Source: WRGA01 sp031553395 (GTDB taxonomy: Bacteria > Bacteroidota > Bacteroidia > Bacteroidales > WRGA01). Taken from it: 64,000 nt of DNA. The notes beneath the pieces were generated by a model that had not been told where the DNA came from, made no database searches, and saw only the letters and a list, made by a program, of their open reading frames with translations. Both the position numbers and the translations under genes were made by a program. Shown here in pieces: positions 51,658 through 59,831 of the stretch. Each line of letters begins with the position of its first letter. Within the stretch, counting starts at the first letter, position 1. The stretch covers positions 1-64,000 of the forward strand of contig JAVBLR010000005.1 of assembly GCA_031553395.1 (NCBI GenBank), read 5' to 3'.

Positions 51658-54207
51658 TTAAAATTTGAATGTGAATCCCAATTGCCAGCCATGTTTGGAA
51701 ATATCCGGATTTCCTAAATATGTCATCCGGAGAATATAATCCAGCCGGATAATGTTAAGGATATTTTCTATACCGAAGCTCATTTCAACATAGGGCGTAT
51801 TCGTCATTTTAAAAGATGTGGGATTTCCATTTTCATCCATTGGAAAAAGAAATACATCCGAATTATTTGCCGGATTATTCTTGTCTGATAAACTTCCCCA
51901 CAATCCTCTAAAAGAAACAACTTCCCGCATTCTCAAATGCTTAATTAAAGGAATACGGTTAAAAATCCACCCATTTGCATGATATGTTAGAAAAAGCGAT
52001 ACATATTGGTCGTTGATAAATTCCAATGTATTCATCATGCTATACGACTCGGGCTCAATAAAGTACGATGTATTTGTACTTGGATTAAATAGCAATGGAA
52101 AGGGAGCTGTATTCCAAACTTTTCCAGCTCTTAGAGTTGCATTAATATTCCCAAAAGCCGAAAGCCAGAACCTTTTATCCGCAGAAATTTCAGTAGACTG
52201 CAGATTATAATCCGAACCCATAAAATTCTTTATTCCAACAGTTTGAGTAAGAGTAAAAGTAGGTGCATCCAAAGACACTTTCAACCGCCTTCCTGTTTGT
52301 TGATAGAATTTCTGTCCCGGAGAATACTTCAATAATAAATTGAATTCGGAGGTAGTCATATTATTTATCGAAACAATGCCATCGCTTGTCTGTTTCAAAT
52401 ATTGCAAACTACCGGTCGGAGTATCGTTGCGGTAAACAGCCCTTAAATCATACGAAAAATCATTCTCGAATTCCTTTTGATAAAATAACGAAAACTGTTT
52501 TATATACGACATTTTCGTGGCATCATCCCGGTTAAAAGATAAAAAGAAATTATCCCGAAGAGCGTTTAATGTCCTTTGTCCGGGAACTTCCAAATCATAC
52601 TTATAAGAAATTCCTATATTATTCTGCGGAAACTCATCAATATAGATTTCCCTTTCAATAAAAGAATATCGTAAATCTCCGTAATACTTAAACTTCTTAT
52701 CGGCAATTCCATATGCTCCATATCCGGCAAGATACCAATGTTTATTAGCATTCACCGTTGTGCGGAATCCCGTTCTGAATCTCCATCCTTCCACATCATT
52801 ATGACTTATAAATGATGTAAAAGGACCAATTTCAACTTTGTTGCAGGTATCTTTTCCGGTAGGGATATAACCGGTGCTGAAAACATCCAACAAAACTCCG
52901 GCAACATTGAATGATTTCTTTTGATGCAATTCGTCCATCATCTTGGTAACAGCAACTTCTTTCTCCCTGATTCCCTTTCGCCGCCATTCTTGCCAAAGCA
53001 CTTCCGGATATTGATCGGCTAATGGAGAAACAGATGTTTTTGTTGCAAGTTGATATGCCTCTTTTCTCGGTTCATCAAATATATATCCGGAAAAATGCTT
53101 GTTTATTTCAGCATAAAACCCTTGCAATGAGCGAAGCAATACGAAATCAACCGCCATTGTCTCCTTTGATAATATCCAAGTTCCGTTTTGATGCTGATTA
53201 AATTCTTGTTCGATATATAAATCCGAGACGTAATTCAGGTTAATGTCGTGGGGAATGCTCATTTGAACTCTTTTAACCGAATAAGAAGAATCTGCCGAAA
53301 TAAACAAATGGCCCATAAATCCAAAATCGCGCGTATTGAACGGAACAAATTCCAAATCAATAAACGGCTTATTATCTATAGATACAGTATCTACAATATA
53401 AAATTTATAAAAAGAAGTGGCAATATTAGACAATGGACTTACAAACCGATTCATTAAAAATGTTATGTCATTTCCAAAAATATCAATACCGGTAAAAACT
53501 TCGTTCAACACATTGTCAACTCCTTCCTGATTAAAGGATTCGTCAATTCCCACACGCCGAATGCCTTTTATAACTTCTTTTTCTGCTTTAGGACTTTTCC
53601 GGTAATATATATCCGAAACTTTTTCTTTTACCGAAAGCCATAAAATAGGGTTGTTGCCTATTTTCGGAGTATCGACATAATTATGAAGAAATTCATACCC
53701 TTTTATTTTTACATTTTCATTAAAATTATTAAGGGCTACCGACTTACGGCTATATTCCTCATATTGATAATAATCGTGGTTATCCGGACGATTATCATTT
53801 TTATGTTCGATTACTTTTTTTATTAATTCAACTGCCGGATTACCCTTTTTTATATATTTCTCCCGCTTTACATTCGTTACAACTTCCTCCAACTTGATAC
53901 TGGAAGGTAGGAGAAAAACTTCAAGGTTTTTGTTTTCAAGTGCATTCACAGGTATTTCCTTTGAAGAATAACCAATGCATGAAAAAATAACCTGTACATT
54001 CTTTTTTTTACAAGGCAATTGAAAAAAACCCTTTGAATTAGTCAAACTCGCATAATATTCCCCAATTACCGTTACAGTAACAGAAGTCAGAGGTGTTTGC
54101 GACAAACTATCTTTTACAATACCCTTGATAATGTAGTTGTTTTGGGATTTTGCAGAAAAGCTCAAACAGATAAATAAAAATATGTAGAAACAGTATTTCC
54201 AAATCAT
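51658..54207 (-). CDS. DUF5686 outer-membrane protein with carboxypeptidase-regulatory-like domain
   Basis: 849 aa. Signal peptide ends near SAKS-QNNY. Residues about 24-110 form a carboxypeptidase D regulatory-like beta-sandwich (IIKGIVKDSLSQTPLTSVTV ... FSCIGYSSKEI), as in SusC proteins, then a large DUF5686 region whose C-terminal half has alternating beta strands and ends in GWQLGFTFKF, a terminal Phe typical of outer-membrane barrels. No TonB box or SusD partner is present, so it is not a SusC pair. Function unknown. Confidence 0.85.
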   Translation of the reverse strand: MIWKYCFYIFLFICLSFSAKSQNNYIIKGIVKDSLSQTPLTSVTVTVIGEYYASLTNSKGFFQLPCKKKNVQVIFSCIGYSSKEIPVNALENKNLEVFLLPSSIKLEEVVTNVKREKYIKKGNPAVELIKKVIEHKNDNRPDNHDYYQYEEYSRKSVALNNFNENVKIKGYEFLHNYVDTPKIGNNPILWLSVKEKVSDIYYRKSPKAEKEVIKGIRRVGIDESFNQEGVDNVLNEVFTGIDIFGNDITFLMNRFVSPLSNIATSFYKFYIVDTVSIDNKPFIDLEFVPFNTRDFGFMGHLFISADSSYSVKRVQMSIPHDINLNYVSDLYIEQEFNQHQNGTWILSKETMAVDFVLLRSLQGFYAEINKHFSGYIFDEPRKEAYQLATKTSVSPLADQYPEVLWQEWRRKGIREKEVAVTKMMDELHQKKSFNVAGVLLDVFSTGYIPTGKDTCNKVEIGPFTSFISHNDVEGWRFRTGFRTTVNANKHWYLAGYGAYGIADKKFKYYGDLRYSFIEREIYIDEFPQNNIGISYKYDLEVPGQRTLNALRDNFFLSFNRDDATKMSYIKQFSLFYQKEFENDFSYDLRAVYRNDTPTGSLQYLKQTSDGIVSINNMTTSEFNLLLKYSPGQKFYQQTGRRLKVSLDAPTFTLTQTVGIKNFMGSDYNLQSTEISADKRFWLSAFGNINATLRAGKVWNTAPFPLLFNPSTNTSYFIEPESYSMMNTLEFINDQYVSLFLTYHANGWIFNRIPLIKHLRMREVVSFRGLWGSLSDKNNPANNSDVFLFPMDENGNPTSFKMTNTPYVEMSFGIENILNIIRLDYILRMTYLGNPDISKHGWQLGFTFKF

Positions 54208-54228
54208 ATACTATAAATGAAATTCGTG

Positions 54229-54236
54229 CAAATATA
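54229..54236 (-). promoter_or_regulatory. -7 box for DUF5686 gene
   Basis: Minus strand TATATTTG, 21 bases before the ATG at 54207. Confidence 0.65.
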
Positions 54237-54363
54237 CGGTAAAAGGTTACATGTATAAATCAATTGTATAAATCAAAAAATTAAAGAAGCTAAAAAAGGA
54301 AGAAAATATATATGCAAATAAAAAGCAACTACCTAAATAATAGATAATTGCTTTAATAAAAAG

Positions 54364-54438
54364 TCGGGATGATACGATTCGAACGTACGACCACACGCCC
54401 CCCAGACGTGTACTCTAACCTGGCTGAGCTACATCCCG
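54364..54438 (-). tRNA. tRNA-Pro (anticodon GGG)
   Basis: 75 bases on the minus strand, beginning CGGGATGTAGCTCAG and ending CATCCCGA. The acceptor stem CGGGATG/CATCCCG is perfect; the D arm AGCTCAGCCAGGTTAGAGT, T arm with GTTCGAATC and anticodon stem-loop with CTGGGGG give anticodon GGG, reading CCC/CCU proline codons. CCA is not encoded. It lies in the 351-base spacer upstream of the DUF5686 gene, which otherwise holds only that gene's promoter. Confidence 0.93.
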
Positions 54439-54558
54439 AAAAGAGTGATGCAAAAGTAGTCTTTTTTTATAAAACTGCAAAAGTAATTCTGCAATGGATT
54501 TATATTTCTATATTCGCACAAGAAAAACTACTTTTGAATCAATATAATAGAATACAAA

Positions 54559-55155
54559 ATGGAGATCTGCACCATAGAATTATCAATACAAGTTATCCGC
54601 ATTTTATGTTTTTCTGCCATTCCCATATGCGGATGCATTCTATTTTTTACAATAAAAATGGTTCGAAAAACATTCAACGGGAAGATATTATTGGAGCTTC
54701 CTTTTGAAGAGAAAGAAGGTGTATTCACGATTGACAAAAAAGGAACATTTGCAATCTGGCAAAAAGGGAAAATATTCAGCCGCACGCCTGTCGACAAATT
54801 TAAACCTTGCATAACAAATGTTGATAATGGACAAAAAGTAAAATTGTATTTATCCTTACTCAGGCCATCTGTAAATGGATTCAGTGAAGCACGAATGGAA
54901 CTTTTTACATTTTCAGCCGAACCGGGAAATTACAAATTAGAACTAATGCCCGGCTCTTCTATTTCCGGTATCGAGAAGATTATTTCAGCACCTGTAAGCG
55001 GATTGAAACTAAATACAAAAAAATACAGGCTTCAGGTAAGAGAAAGTCAACCTTTTTACTTTATGCTACTATCAATACCTCTTTTCACAATAAGCGGCTG
55101 TGGAATGATATTCGGATTTGTCGGTGGAATATTAGCCGATCAATTGTTTAAATGA
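54559..55155 (+). CDS. membrane protein of unknown function
   Basis: 198 aa. One membrane helix near the N-terminus (about 12-33, with a CGC pair) and one at the C-terminus (about 170-193, IPLFTISGCGMIFGFVGGIL). Between them is a soluble beta-rich domain (ELPFEEKEGVFTIDKKGTFA, EPGNYKLELMPGSSISGIEK). I do not recognise a family. Convergent with aroB, separated by an inverted-repeat spacer. Confidence 0.65.
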   Translation: MEICTIELSIQVIRILCFSAIPICGCILFFTIKMVRKTFNGKILLELPFEEKEGVFTIDKKGTFAIWQKGKIFSRTPVDKFKPCITNVDNGQKVKLYLSLLRPSVNGFSEARMELFTFSAEPGNYKLELMPGSSISGIEKIISAPVSGLKLNTKKYRLQVRESQPFYFMLLSIPLFTISGCGMIFGFVGGILADQLFK

Positions 55156-55156
55156 G

Positions 55157-55241
55157 ATTTGTTATCAGTTTTATTTGTTATTCGTTGTTAGTTATTGGAG
55201 CAAGGCTAATAAAATAACAAATAACCAACAACAAGTAACAC
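55157..55241. repeat. inverted repeat with word-like arms, after the membrane protein gene
   Basis: Left part (about 55157-55197) consists of GTTATT, GTTATC and GTTGTTA-type words; right part (about 55209-55241) contains their complements (AATAACAAATAACC, AACAACAAGTAAC). TTATTTGTTATT and its complement are exact. Fills the whole spacer to the aroB stop. Confidence 0.6.
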
Positions 55242-56297
55242 TTAAAGGCCTTCTCTATAAAAATCAAACATTTCGAATATCAGTTGCTTATCGGCAGTTT
55301 GATTTATTTTGATATCGCCAACATCTGCCAACAAGGTAAAATTAATGATCCCAGATTCGTTTTTCTTGTCATGAGTCATTAATTCATATAAATGCTCATA
55401 ATCATTACATTCTATAAAAAAGGTACCATAATTATCCTGTACAAAACGATTAATTTGACGAAGTTTGTCAATAGGAAATCCAACTAAACAGTGGGATAAA
55501 TACAATTCGCAAATAATTCCCCACGCAACTGCAAACCCATGCAATACAGGCCTATTTTGCTCAAAAGAAAAACTTTCAAAAGCATGACCTACTGTATGGC
55601 CCAAATTCAAGGCTTTTCGAATTCCTTTTTCATACGGATCTTCCTCTACAATTTTTTCTTTAATTTTTACAGACGTTACCAATAAGTCCTGTAAAGTATC
55701 AAAATTAATATTCTCTAAATCAAAAGAAATTAACTGCGACAAATTTTGTCTGTTACTAATAAGTCCGTGTTTGAGCATTTCGGCATAACCGGATAAGATA
55801 TTTTCATGGTTCAACGATTTAAAGAAATTAGCATCAATCAAAACAACTTCAGCAGGATTGAACACTCCAATTTCATTTTTCAATCCATTGAAATTAAATC
55901 CTGTTTTTCCACCTACTGCCGCATCGACAGCACCTAATAAAGTTGTAGAAATATTGATATACGGAATTCCGCGCTTAAAAGTAGAAGCGGCGAACCCACC
56001 CAAATCAGTAACCATTCCACCACCAAGATTAATCATTGCCGATTTACGAGTTGCTCCGTTTTTGCTGAGAAATGTCCAAACATCAGCAACTGTATTCAAT
56101 GTTTTATGTAAATCTCCGGCTTCTATCGTAATGACATCTGCACTTTTAATTTTATCAAAACCTTGAATTAAAGGAAAGCAAAAACGAGCCGATTCTGTGT
56201 CTGTCAATACAAAAAGCTTGTCATAATCAATCTTTTGTAATGCTTCATATAAAGAATCTTTTAAATATTTACTGACAACTATTTCTTGCTTTTTCAT
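55242..56297 (-). CDS. aroB: 3-dehydroquinate synthase
   Basis: 351 aa. AroB converts DAHP to 3-dehydroquinate in the shikimate pathway, using NAD and a divalent metal. The NAD-binding glycine loop NLGGGMVTDLGGFAAS, ISTTLLGAVDAAVGGKTGFN, and metal ligands in ALNLGHTVGHAFE and VLHGFAVAWG are present. Length is typical. The ATG is directly preceded on its strand by an inverted repeat (56298-56353). Probably read through from hflX, 69 bases upstream. Confidence 0.95.
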   Translation of the reverse strand: MKKQEIVVSKYLKDSLYEALQKIDYDKLFVLTDTESARFCFPLIQGFDKIKSADVITIEAGDLHKTLNTVADVWTFLSKNGATRKSAMINLGGGMVTDLGGFAASTFKRGIPYINISTTLLGAVDAAVGGKTGFNFNGLKNEIGVFNPAEVVLIDANFFKSLNHENILSGYAEMLKHGLISNRQNLSQLISFDLENINFDTLQDLLVTSVKIKEKIVEEDPYEKGIRKALNLGHTVGHAFESFSFEQNRPVLHGFAVAWGIICELYLSHCLVGFPIDKLRQINRFVQDNYGTFFIECNDYEHLYELMTHDKKNESGIINFTLLADVGDIKINQTADKQLIFEMFDFYREGL

Positions 56298-56353
56298 TAC
56301 GTTATACTTTTACGTTACCGCAATACGTCGTATAACGTAAAACGTATAACGTA
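56298..56353. repeat. inverted repeat touching the aroB start codon
   Basis: ACGTTATAC and TTTTACGTTA (about 56299-56317) are mirrored by GTATAACGTAAAACGTATAACG (about 56330-56351, described by its parts TAACGTAAAA and CGTATAACG). On the aroB strand the hairpin ends at the ATG, so the ribosome landing region lies in the stem. Confidence 0.65.
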
Positions 56354-56366
56354 TTACACACAAAAT

Positions 56367-57587
56367 CTATTCTATCTCATCATATTCCTGAAAAAGAAAA
56401 TCATTATAAGGAAAACGGGTAATATGAATTTCTTTTACTTTCCGGTAAAGTAACTCCTTTAATTCATCCAGATTGCTTTTTTCTTTGGCTGAAATAAAAA
56501 TACAATTGTCGTGTAACTTGTTCATCCATGTACTTCTCAACTCATCCAATTCAATATTAGCTTTGGTACGTGGAGTTAAATCATCATCTGCTTTTTTCAC
56601 ATACGTATAGGCATCAATCTTATTGAAAACCAAAATCACAGGTTTTTCCCTATCATCAATTTCATGAAGCGTTTTGCTTACAACTTCAATTTGTTCTTCA
56701 AATGCAGGATGAGAAATATCAACAACATGAAGTAATAAATCGGCCTCACGCACTTCGTCTAATGTCGATTTGAAACTCTCAATCAAATGTGTCGGTAATT
56801 TACGGATAAAACCCACAGTATCAGACAACAAAAATGGCAGATTATGAATAATTACTTTCCGGACGGTCGTATCAAGTGTTGCAAAAAGCTTATTCTCGGC
56901 AAAAACTTCCGACTTACTCAGCACATTCATTAAAGTCGATTTTCCAACATTCGTATAACCAACTAAAGCTACACGCACCATCTTTCCACGATTCTTCCGT
57001 TGCGTCGATTTTTGACGGTCAATTTCCTTTAACTGTTTCTTCAGGTAGGAAATCTTATCCAAAATAATCCGACGGTCGGTTTCCAACTGGGTTTCACCGG
57101 GACCTTTCATTCCAATACCAATACCTCCTCGTTGACGTTCCAAGTGAGTCCACATGCGAGTTAATCTCGGAAGAAGATATTGATATTGGGCTAATTCCAC
57201 TTGTGTTTTGGCATGAGCAGTTTGTGCCCGTTGAGCAAAAATATCCAGAATAAGCGTTGTGCGGTCGAGAATCTTTACCTGTAATTCCTTTTCAATATTT
57301 TTCAATTGTTTGGGAGATAATTCATCATCAACCAATACTAACCCAATTTCATTTTCATCGACAAACTCTTTAATTTCCTGTAATTTTCCTGCACCGACGA
57401 ATGTTACAGGATGCGGATAATCCAATCGTTGAAGAAATGTTCTTACTGGTTCGGCTCCAGCGGTTTCGGCCAAAAAAGCCAATTCATCCAAATATTCCTT
57501 TGCCTTTGCTTCATTCTGTTCGGGAGTAATTAAACCAATTAATACTGCCCTTTCAGTCAATGCATTTGTTATGATAAAATCTTTCAT
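56367..57587 (-). CDS. hflX: GTPase HflX
   Basis: 406 aa. HflX binds the ribosome and splits stalled or hibernating 70S particles. N-terminal HflX domain (about 1-195; VGAGKLQEIKEFVDEN, QRGGIGIGMKGPGETQLE in parts), then a G domain: G1 GYTNVGKSTLMN, G3 DTVGFIRKLP, G4 FNKIDAY. Its ATG overlaps the GNAT stop by 4 bases, so it is translationally coupled to the argR-GNAT transcript. Confidence 0.94.
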   Translation of the reverse strand: MKDFIITNALTERAVLIGLITPEQNEAKAKEYLDELAFLAETAGAEPVRTFLQRLDYPHPVTFVGAGKLQEIKEFVDENEIGLVLVDDELSPKQLKNIEKELQVKILDRTTLILDIFAQRAQTAHAKTQVELAQYQYLLPRLTRMWTHLERQRGGIGIGMKGPGETQLETDRRIILDKISYLKKQLKEIDRQKSTQRKNRGKMVRVALVGYTNVGKSTLMNVLSKSEVFAENKLFATLDTTVRKVIIHNLPFLLSDTVGFIRKLPTHLIESFKSTLDEVREADLLLHVVDISHPAFEEQIEVVSKTLHEIDDREKPVILVFNKIDAYTYVKKADDDLTPRTKANIELDELRSTWMNKLHDNCIFISAKEKSNLDELKELLYRKVKEIHITRFPYNDFLFQEYDEIE

Positions 57588-58132
57588 TCTTTCTTTTCTT
57601 TCGGATCAAAAAGCATCCCGGTGCAAAGGCACATTCTTCGTCCTGTACGCTGTAGAATATCGTAATTTACACAACTCTGACAACCTTTCCAAAACGCTTC
57701 ATCATCTGTTAATTCGGAAAATGTTACCGGTTTATACCCCAATTCCGAATTAATTTTCATTACTGCTAATCCCGTTGTAAGACCAAAAATTTTCGCATCC
57801 GGATAACGCTCGCGCGAAAGTTCGAATGCCTTTTTTTTGATTGATTTAGCTAATCCGTGTCCGCGGAATTTATCGACGACAATAAGTCCTGAATTAGCAA
57901 CAAATTTTTTATTTCCCCATGTCTCAATATAACAAAAACCGGCAAATTCCCCGGTATCGGTAAGCGCTATAATTGCTTTTCCTTCCAGCATCTTTTGTTG
58001 AACATATTCGGGAGAACGTTTGGCAATACCTGTCCCGCGCACCTTTGCTGCAGCTTCGATGGTATCTAAGATTGTTTGAACATACGGAAGGTGGCTTTCA
58101 TTTGCCACCATTATTTGGATATCAGTAAACAT
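57584..58132 (-). CDS. GNAT N-acetyltransferase linked to argR
   Basis: 182 aa. GNAT core with acyl-CoA loop VVDKFRGHGLAKSIKKKAFE (V, R-G-H-G-L-A), and a C-terminal cysteine-rich end (WKGCQSCVNYDIL, RRMCLCTGM) that may bind metal. In several Bacteroidetes an enzyme like this lies between argR and argG and is thought to make the N-acylated glutamate that starts arginine synthesis. Here argR is upstream (57-base gap) but hflX, not argG, is downstream. The role in arginine synthesis is therefore inferred from argR only. Confidence 0.8.
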   Translation of the reverse strand: MFTDIQIMVANESHLPYVQTILDTIEAAAKVRGTGIAKRSPEYVQQKMLEGKAIIALTDTGEFAGFCYIETWGNKKFVANSGLIVVDKFRGHGLAKSIKKKAFELSRERYPDAKIFGLTTGLAVMKINSELGYKPVTFSELTDDEAFWKGCQSCVNYDILQRTGRRMCLCTGMLFDPKEKKE

Positions 58133-58189
58133 TTTGATTTATGATTTTGAACTATACAGAATGGTTAAACTCAAATTTATATTTTAAAA

Positions 58190-58669
58190 TCAATGCAAAT
58201 TGGGTATATATTCCAATAATGCATCCATAATTTGTTTTCGGGAAAAACCTTCGCGTGGAATAAGCAATATTGTATCATCACCGGCGATTGTACCTAAAAT
58301 CTCCATTTTTACATTTTGATCGATGATATATGCAATACTATTTGCATATCCGGGTAATGTTTTTATTACCGCCAGATTATTCGAAAATTCAATGGATAAA
58401 AATCCCGAAGCCGGTGTAAGATTTTCCTGCCAGGTTGCTTCTACCTCCGGATTAACCCGATTCATTCCATCAGAAAGGACATAGGTATAATTACCCAACG
58501 AATTGGGCACTTTTGCCACTTTCATTTGCTTCAAATCCCGGGATAAAGTTGCCTGGGTTAGTGTTAATCCTTTACTTGCAAGAATTTGCAATAATTCTTC
58601 TTGTGATGATATTCTATTTTTTGTTATTGCTTCGCGAATAATAGCCCAACGAAGTTGTTTATTTTTCAT
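58190..58669 (-). CDS. argR: arginine repressor
   Basis: 159 aa. Winged-helix N-terminal domain (NRISSQEELLQILASKGLTL, QATLSRDLKQMKVAKVP) and C-terminal hexamerisation and arginine-binding domain (GTIAGDDTILLIPREGFS). The GDD of the arginine site is intact. ArgR regulates arginine synthesis genes when arginine is bound. First gene of a likely argR-GNAT-hflX(-aroB) unit, with a -7 box at 58699-58706. Confidence 0.93.
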   Translation of the reverse strand: MKNKQLRWAIIREAITKNRISSQEELLQILASKGLTLTQATLSRDLKQMKVAKVPNSLGNYTYVLSDGMNRVNPEVEATWQENLTPASGFLSIEFSNNLAVIKTLPGYANSIAYIIDQNVKMEILGTIAGDDTILLIPREGFSRKQIMDALLEYIPNLH

Positions 58670-58698
58670 CTCATTTGAATATTTATTCTATAAGGATG

Positions 58699-58706
58699 CA
58701 AAAATA
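58699..58706 (-). promoter_or_regulatory. -7 box for argR
   Basis: Minus strand TATTTTTG matches TAnnTTTG, 29 bases before the ATG at 58669. Confidence 0.5.
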
Positions 58707-58763
58707 TACAATAATCAAATACAAGTTATAAATTGAATAAGTTTTTTTGGGATTTTAAAGCTA

Positions 58764-59735
58764 TTAAATAATTCCTAATAATTGAAATCTTTTATAAATC
58801 AGTTTTCCAAGTAATGTATAAGCTGTTGCATTTAGATGTACATTATCAGTGGCATTACTCCAAAAAGAAGGAGGCAAACTACCATCTGCAATAGCATTGA
58901 GATCAGCTTGCGTTGGAGTTAAAGCAGCATCATAAAAAGCTTCTCTACTACTAATATACTCTCTCCAATTTATATAACGTTGCCCAAAAGCTTCAAACAT
59001 ATCTTTTTCAAGTTCTGCACGACTTACAGCAGTTTCTGTATGAAGTCCTATTACAATAGTATTTGTACAACCCGAAAAATCTATCATTTGACGATAGTAT
59101 TCTATAAGTTGAGCATTTGATGAATGCCCACCTGTATTTTGTCCTATCCATATAATTTGGGCATAAGGATTCCTGTAAGCTTTTGATCCATAAAAGAAAA
59201 GTGGTGTATTTTCCGGTATTATCATATTATGATCTGATGCTGTATTACGACGAATACTCCAATTCTCATTTGTAGCATCATATTTAAGAGTACATTCAGT
59301 TCCTTGAAGATAGCATGGATTAACAGAATTATCGTCTCCTTGCAAGAGAGGCATTATTAATTTTTCATATTTATTGGTAAATGTATTACCACCAGTAAAT
59401 GAATACTCAGAAATAACAACCCAGTCTGTAGTTTGTGGTAATATAAAACCTTGTTTGATATAAGCACTTACCCCCCCCTGCCTTGCAGCAATCGTAGCGG
59501 CATCTTCACCTCCAACACCGCAATTAACAACATTGTATGAGGACCCAAGTAATGATTGTAGAACTTTTAAATAATTTATTTCATTCGCACATGGGCCAGC
59601 TGTTAAGCTGTCTCCCCATCCGGTTATTAATAATTTTGGTTCAACATTACCATCAATCTCATCTACTTCATCATTATTTTGACACCCTATAAAAGATGTG
59701 ACTAAAAAGAGTATTAAGAAATAAGCTTTTTTCAT
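58764..59735 (-). CDS. SGNH/GDSL-family hydrolase lipoprotein
   Basis: 323 aa from ATG 59735 (MKKAYFLILFLVTSFIGCQ, lipidated Cys18). A longer frame from 59813 is rejected because a -7 box lies at 59762-59769. Catalytic motifs: block I ITGWGDSLTAG (Ser), block II NCGVGGEDA (Gly), and NATDNVHLNATAY near the C-terminus (Asp-x-x-His). Family members are esterases or acetylesterases acting on glycans or lipids. The coding strand has a run of eight G at 59471-59478 (codons for Gln-Gly-Gly-Val). Next to a beta-helix lipoprotein that may act on glycans. Confidence 0.85.
   Translation of the reverse strand: MKKAYFLILFLVTSFIGCQNNDEVDEIDGNVEPKLLITGWGDSLTAGPCANEINYLKVLQSLLGSSYNVVNCGVGGEDAATIAARQGGVSAYIKQGFILPQTTDWVVISEYSFTGGNTFTNKYEKLIMPLLQGDDNSVNPCYLQGTECTLKYDATNENWSIRRNTASDHNMIIPENTPLFFYGSKAYRNPYAQIIWIGQNTGGHSSNAQLIEYYRQMIDFSGCTNTIVIGLHTETAVSRAELEKDMFEAFGQRYINWREYISSREAFYDAALTPTQADLNAIADGSLPPSFWSNATDNVHLNATAYTLLGKLIYKRFQLLGII
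59471..59478 (-). repeat. G8 homopolymer tract inside the SGNH hydrolase gene
   Basis: Eight C on the plus strand (G on the coding strand), rare in DNA this low in GC. One-base slippage would truncate the protein after about 90 residues. The present reading keeps the gene open. Confidence 0.9.
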
Positions 59736-59761
59736 TATTTTTGATTGAATAAGAATTAAAA

Positions 59762-59769
59762 CAAATGTA
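59762..59769 (-). promoter_or_regulatory. -7 box for SGNH hydrolase gene
   Basis: Minus strand TACATTTG, 27 bases before the chosen ATG at 59735; it decides that start. Confidence 0.6.
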
Positions 59770-59831
59770 AAGATAAAAATCTTATACTCATCAGGGACAC
59801 TTTTTACCTCCAATTATAAAAATTAGTAAGA

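Noticed and set aside
54391..54402. C6-type homopolymer near 54400 considered as a phase-variation tract
   Set aside because: It is the anticodon loop of tRNA-Pro(GGG), fully explained.
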